From an uncultured Collinsella sp. (GTDB lineage Bacteria; Actinomycetota; Coriobacteriia; Coriobacteriales; Coriobacteriaceae): a DNA stretch of 6,225 bases. Shown in pieces: positions 4,830 through 6,225 of the stretch. Within the stretch, counting starts at the first letter, position 1, and every line of letters starts with the position of its first letter. Location: contig CABUSE010000083.1 in assembly GCA_902494135.1 (NCBI GenBank), forward strand, positions 1 through 6,225. The letters run 5' to 3'. The position numbers and the translations under genes are program-made. The notes below the pieces were generated by a model, which worked only from the letters and a program-made list of their open reading frames with translations, did not search any database and was not told the DNA's origin.

Positions 4830-5870
4830 ATGTCTGAGCTCAACCCCGTCCGCATTGCCGTTATCGGCGCCGGCGCCATGGGCCGCAACCACATCCGCTT
4901 TGTCACCGAGGAGCCCGAGGCCGAGCTCGTCGCCATCGCCGACGCCTTTGAGGGCGCCCGCGCCACGGCCGAGGCCGCCGGCGTGCCGTTCTTCACCGAT
5001 CCCGCCCAGATGATGGACGAGATCAAGCCCGAGGCCGTCATCATCGCCACCCCCAACGACCTGCACCTGGGCGTTGCCCGCGAGGCCGTGAAGCGCAACA
5101 TCGTGCCGCTGGTCGAAAAGCCGATCTCCAACGACCTCGAGGATGCCCAGGCCTTCGCCGCCGAGGCCGAGACCGCCGGCGTGCCCGTGCTCGTGGGTCA
5201 GCACCGTCGCCACAACCCCTTCGTCAACAAGGCCAAGGAGATCATCGAGTCCGGCGAGCTGGGCAAGCTCACCGTGTCGAGCTTCCACTACATGATCTAT
5301 AAGAATGACGAGTACTTCGATGTCGAGTGGCGCCGCAAGAAGGGTGCCGGCCCGATCCTGGTCAACCTGGTTCACGACGTCGACCTGCTGCGTTACCTGC
5401 TGGGCGAGCCCGTTGCCGTCCAGGGCATGCAGTCCAGCGCCGCCCGCGGTTTTGAGACCGAGGACTCCGCCGTGGTCAACGTCCGCTTTGCCGATGGCGC
5501 GCTTGCGAGCATGACCATCTCCGACGCCACCGCCAGCCCCTGGAACTGGGAGGCCACCGCTCGCGAGGACCCGCAGTACCGTCCCTTCGACGCCGACGCC
5601 TACTTTATCGGCGGTACCAAGGGCGCCCTGTCGCTGCCCCGCCTGCACCAGTTCTCCTACGACGGCGCCTCTAACTGGCACAAGCCGCTGCAGATGGAGA
5701 TCCCGGCCGTGGACCCGGCGCTGCCGCACAAGATGCAGCTCAAGCACTTTGTGAAGGTCGTCCGCCGCGAGGTCGAGCCCGTCGTGACCCCCGCCGATAA
5801 CGTCAAGACGCTCACGCTGCTTAACGCTATCAAGGAGGCCGCCGAGACCGGCCAGCTCGTCGAGCTGTAA
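4830..5870 (+). CDS. Gfo/Idh/MocA-family NAD(P)-dependent oxidoreductase
   Basis: The 346-residue product has the usual family length and two-domain layout. An N-terminal Rossmann domain (about 5-125) carries GAGAMG (13-18), Asp38 after the second strand, ATPNDLH (73-79) and EKP (96-98) with the family's key Lys97. GQHRRHNP (123-130) leads into the C-terminal sheet domain that shapes the active site. The second catalytic region reads GPILVNLVHDVD (174-185). His182 is kept, but the Asp found four residues earlier in inositol dehydrogenase-like members is Val178, with Asn179 next. This INLIHDID-like form occurs, as I recall, in a recognisable subgroup. Family members oxidise or reduce hydroxyl or keto groups on sugars, inositols and related acids in the cytoplasm. 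It is third on the strand after the SDR and carrier genes, with a terminator following, so it probably acts in the same pathway. Confidence 0.93.
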   Translation: MSELNPVRIAVIGAGAMGRNHIRFVTEEPEAELVAIADAFEGARATAEAAGVPFFTDPAQMMDEIKPEAVIIATPNDLHLGVAREAVKRNIVPLVEKPISNDLEDAQAFAAEAETAGVPVLVGQHRRHNPFVNKAKEIIESGELGKLTVSSFHYMIYKNDEYFDVEWRRKKGAGPILVNLVHDVDLLRYLLGEPVAVQGMQSSAARGFETEDSAVVNVRFADGALASMTISDATASPWNWEATAREDPQYRPFDADAYFIGGTKGALSLPRLHQFSYDGASNWHKPLQMEIPAVDPALPHKMQLKHFVKVVRREVEPVVTPADNVKTLTLLNAIKEAAETGQLVEL

Positions 5871-5878
5871 CGCTTTAG

Positions 5879-5922
5879 GGCGGGCCGCGGCAGAAACCCC
5901 ATGCCGAACCCTTCGGTCCGCC
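5879..5922 (+). other. Two-stage stem-loop in the 3' untranslated region
   Basis: GGCGGGCC (5879-5886) pairs with GGTCCGCC (5915-5922), including one G-U pair. Inside it CGGCA (5888-5892) pairs with TGCCG (5902-5906). A small alternative hairpin, CCGAA/TTCGG (5904-5908 with 5912-5916), would compete. It lies just after the Gfo/Idh stop and before the terminator. It may protect the transcript's 3' end; no known RNA family is recognised. Confidence 0.35.
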
Positions 5923-5942
5923 ACCAATAAGCCCCTCTTCTT

Positions 5943-5978
5943 TGCCCCGCGAGCAGCCTCCTGCCCGCGGGGCATTTT
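5943..5978 (+). terminator. Rho-independent terminator ending the three-gene set
   Basis: TGCCCCGCG (5943-5951) pairs with CGCGGGGCA (5966-5974) over nine bases. The stem continues inside with GCAG/CTGC (5953-5956 with 5961-5964) and is followed directly by TTTT (5975-5978). It is the first clear plus-strand terminator after the one at 1400-1432, which supports a common end for the SDR, MFS and Gfo/Idh transcripts. From here to about 6100 I see no gene or strong signal. Confidence 0.85.
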
Positions 5979-6093
5979 GCTACCTTGCCGACAATTTTTC
6001 TGGGGCGGGGGCTATTTTGCGCCTCAGCTTGGCTCGTGCGCCACGAAATGGGCCTATCTACTACGTTTAACCGACCACTCTCAACCATACCGA

Positions 6094-6105
6094 ATTTCGC
6101 GAAAT
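6094..6105. other. 12-bp perfect palindrome
   Basis: ATTTCGCGAAAT is fully self-complementary. It lies on the minus strand just beyond the T-run of the terminator at the right edge. It could be part of that terminator region, a protein-binding site or chance; nothing nearby decides. Confidence 0.3.
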
Positions 6106-6153
6106 AAAAACCGACGCTCCTATAAGTTGTCAAGAGGCAGTTTGCGGGAGCGT
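6102..6153 (-). terminator. Candidate minus-strand terminator overlapping a gene end
   Basis: On the minus strand, ACGCTCC (6153-6147) pairs with GGAGCGT (6120-6114) across a 26-base loop, followed by CGG and TTTTTATTT (6110-6102). The loop is long for an intrinsic terminator, but the stem and T-run are correctly arranged. The stop codon at 6132-6130 falls inside the loop, which supports a minus-strand gene ending here. Confidence 0.45.
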
Positions 6154-6225
6154 TCTCTCCAATTCGCACAGGAGCTCGTAATACCTCCTCTCCAGTTTCG
6201 TCGACCGCCGTTTCCCCCGTTCCAA
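6130..6225 (-). CDS. Possible C-terminal end of a minus-strand gene of unknown function
   Basis: From the right edge to TGA at 6132-6130, one minus-strand frame is open for 31 codons and ends KLERRYYELLCELERTLPQ followed by TAS. The charged, helix-like composition and the hairpin plus T-run just after the stop make a real gene end plausible. It would converge on the Gfo/Idh gene. Against it: the stretch is short, it uses AGG and AGA arginine codons that the neighbouring genes avoid, and another minus-strand frame is also open here. I recognise no family. Confidence 0.35.
   Translation of the reverse strand: MERGKRRSTKLERRYYELLCELERTLPQTAS

Noticed and set aside
2931..5975. A very long open frame of 1014 codons on the minus strand, antisense to the SDR, MFS and Gfo/Idh genes.
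   Set aside because: It is made of Gly-, Asp-, His-, Val- and Leu-rich low-complexity sequence, as expected opposite GC-rich genes with strong third-position bias. It has no domain signature, runs through a terminator hairpin, and all three opposing genes have clear family motifs.
5657..6169. A 170-codon minus-strand frame across the Gfo/Idh 3' end and the downstream gap.
   Set aside because: It overlaps the Gfo/Idh coding sequence and the plus-strand terminator and has no recognisable motif. The neighbouring frame ending at 6130 has a better-placed terminator.

Overview
The window is GC-rich (roughly 60-65% by eye, with strong G/C preference at third codon positions) and densely packed with bacterial genes. 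The protein style, the codon bias and a perfect palindrome starting TGTGACAAAGGGAC are most like a gut Coriobacteriia genome such as Collinsella. That assignment is inference from memory, not from a search.

Layout. (1) Positions 1-1236, plus strand: the 3' two thirds of an exporter-type ABC half-transporter (last membrane helices plus a complete ATPase domain), cut by the left edge. (2) 1237-1443: a long, nearly perfect inverted repeat (arms 1252-1289 and 1320-1357), followed by a 12-bp hairpin terminator serving two convergent genes. (3) 1444-2322, minus strand: a LysR-type regulator, probably starting at a GTG codon. (4) 2323-2555: a divergent, AT-richer control region with two dyads and one candidate promoter in each direction. 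(5) 2556-5870, plus strand: a three-gene set made of an SDR dehydrogenase, an OFA-type (oxalate/formate antiporter-like) MFS carrier and a Gfo/Idh/MocA dehydrogenase. A hairpin lies in the first gap and a 29-bp palindromic repeat in the second. (6) 5871-5978: a structured 3' region and a rho-independent terminator. (7) 5979-6225: mostly non-coding. At the edge is a possible C-terminus of a minus-strand gene with its own terminator.

How the genes may work together. The regulator is divergent from the three-gene set. A GTnAACC-N3-GGTTnAC dyad is centred about 65 bases upstream of the predicted start of the set's transcription, and it also covers the predicted start of the regulator's own transcription. 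This is the classic arrangement for an auto-repressing, ligand-responsive LysR activator. The simplest reading is a small inducible pathway: the carrier moves a small molecule, probably an organic acid or polyol-like compound, and two NAD(P)-dependent dehydrogenases of unrelated folds oxidise or reduce it, perhaps interconverting epimers. The substrate cannot be read from the sequence. I see no CRISPR array, rRNA, tRNA, phage or transposase gene. The most unusual elements are the control region, the two inverted repeats and the altered active-site motifs of both dehydrogenases.
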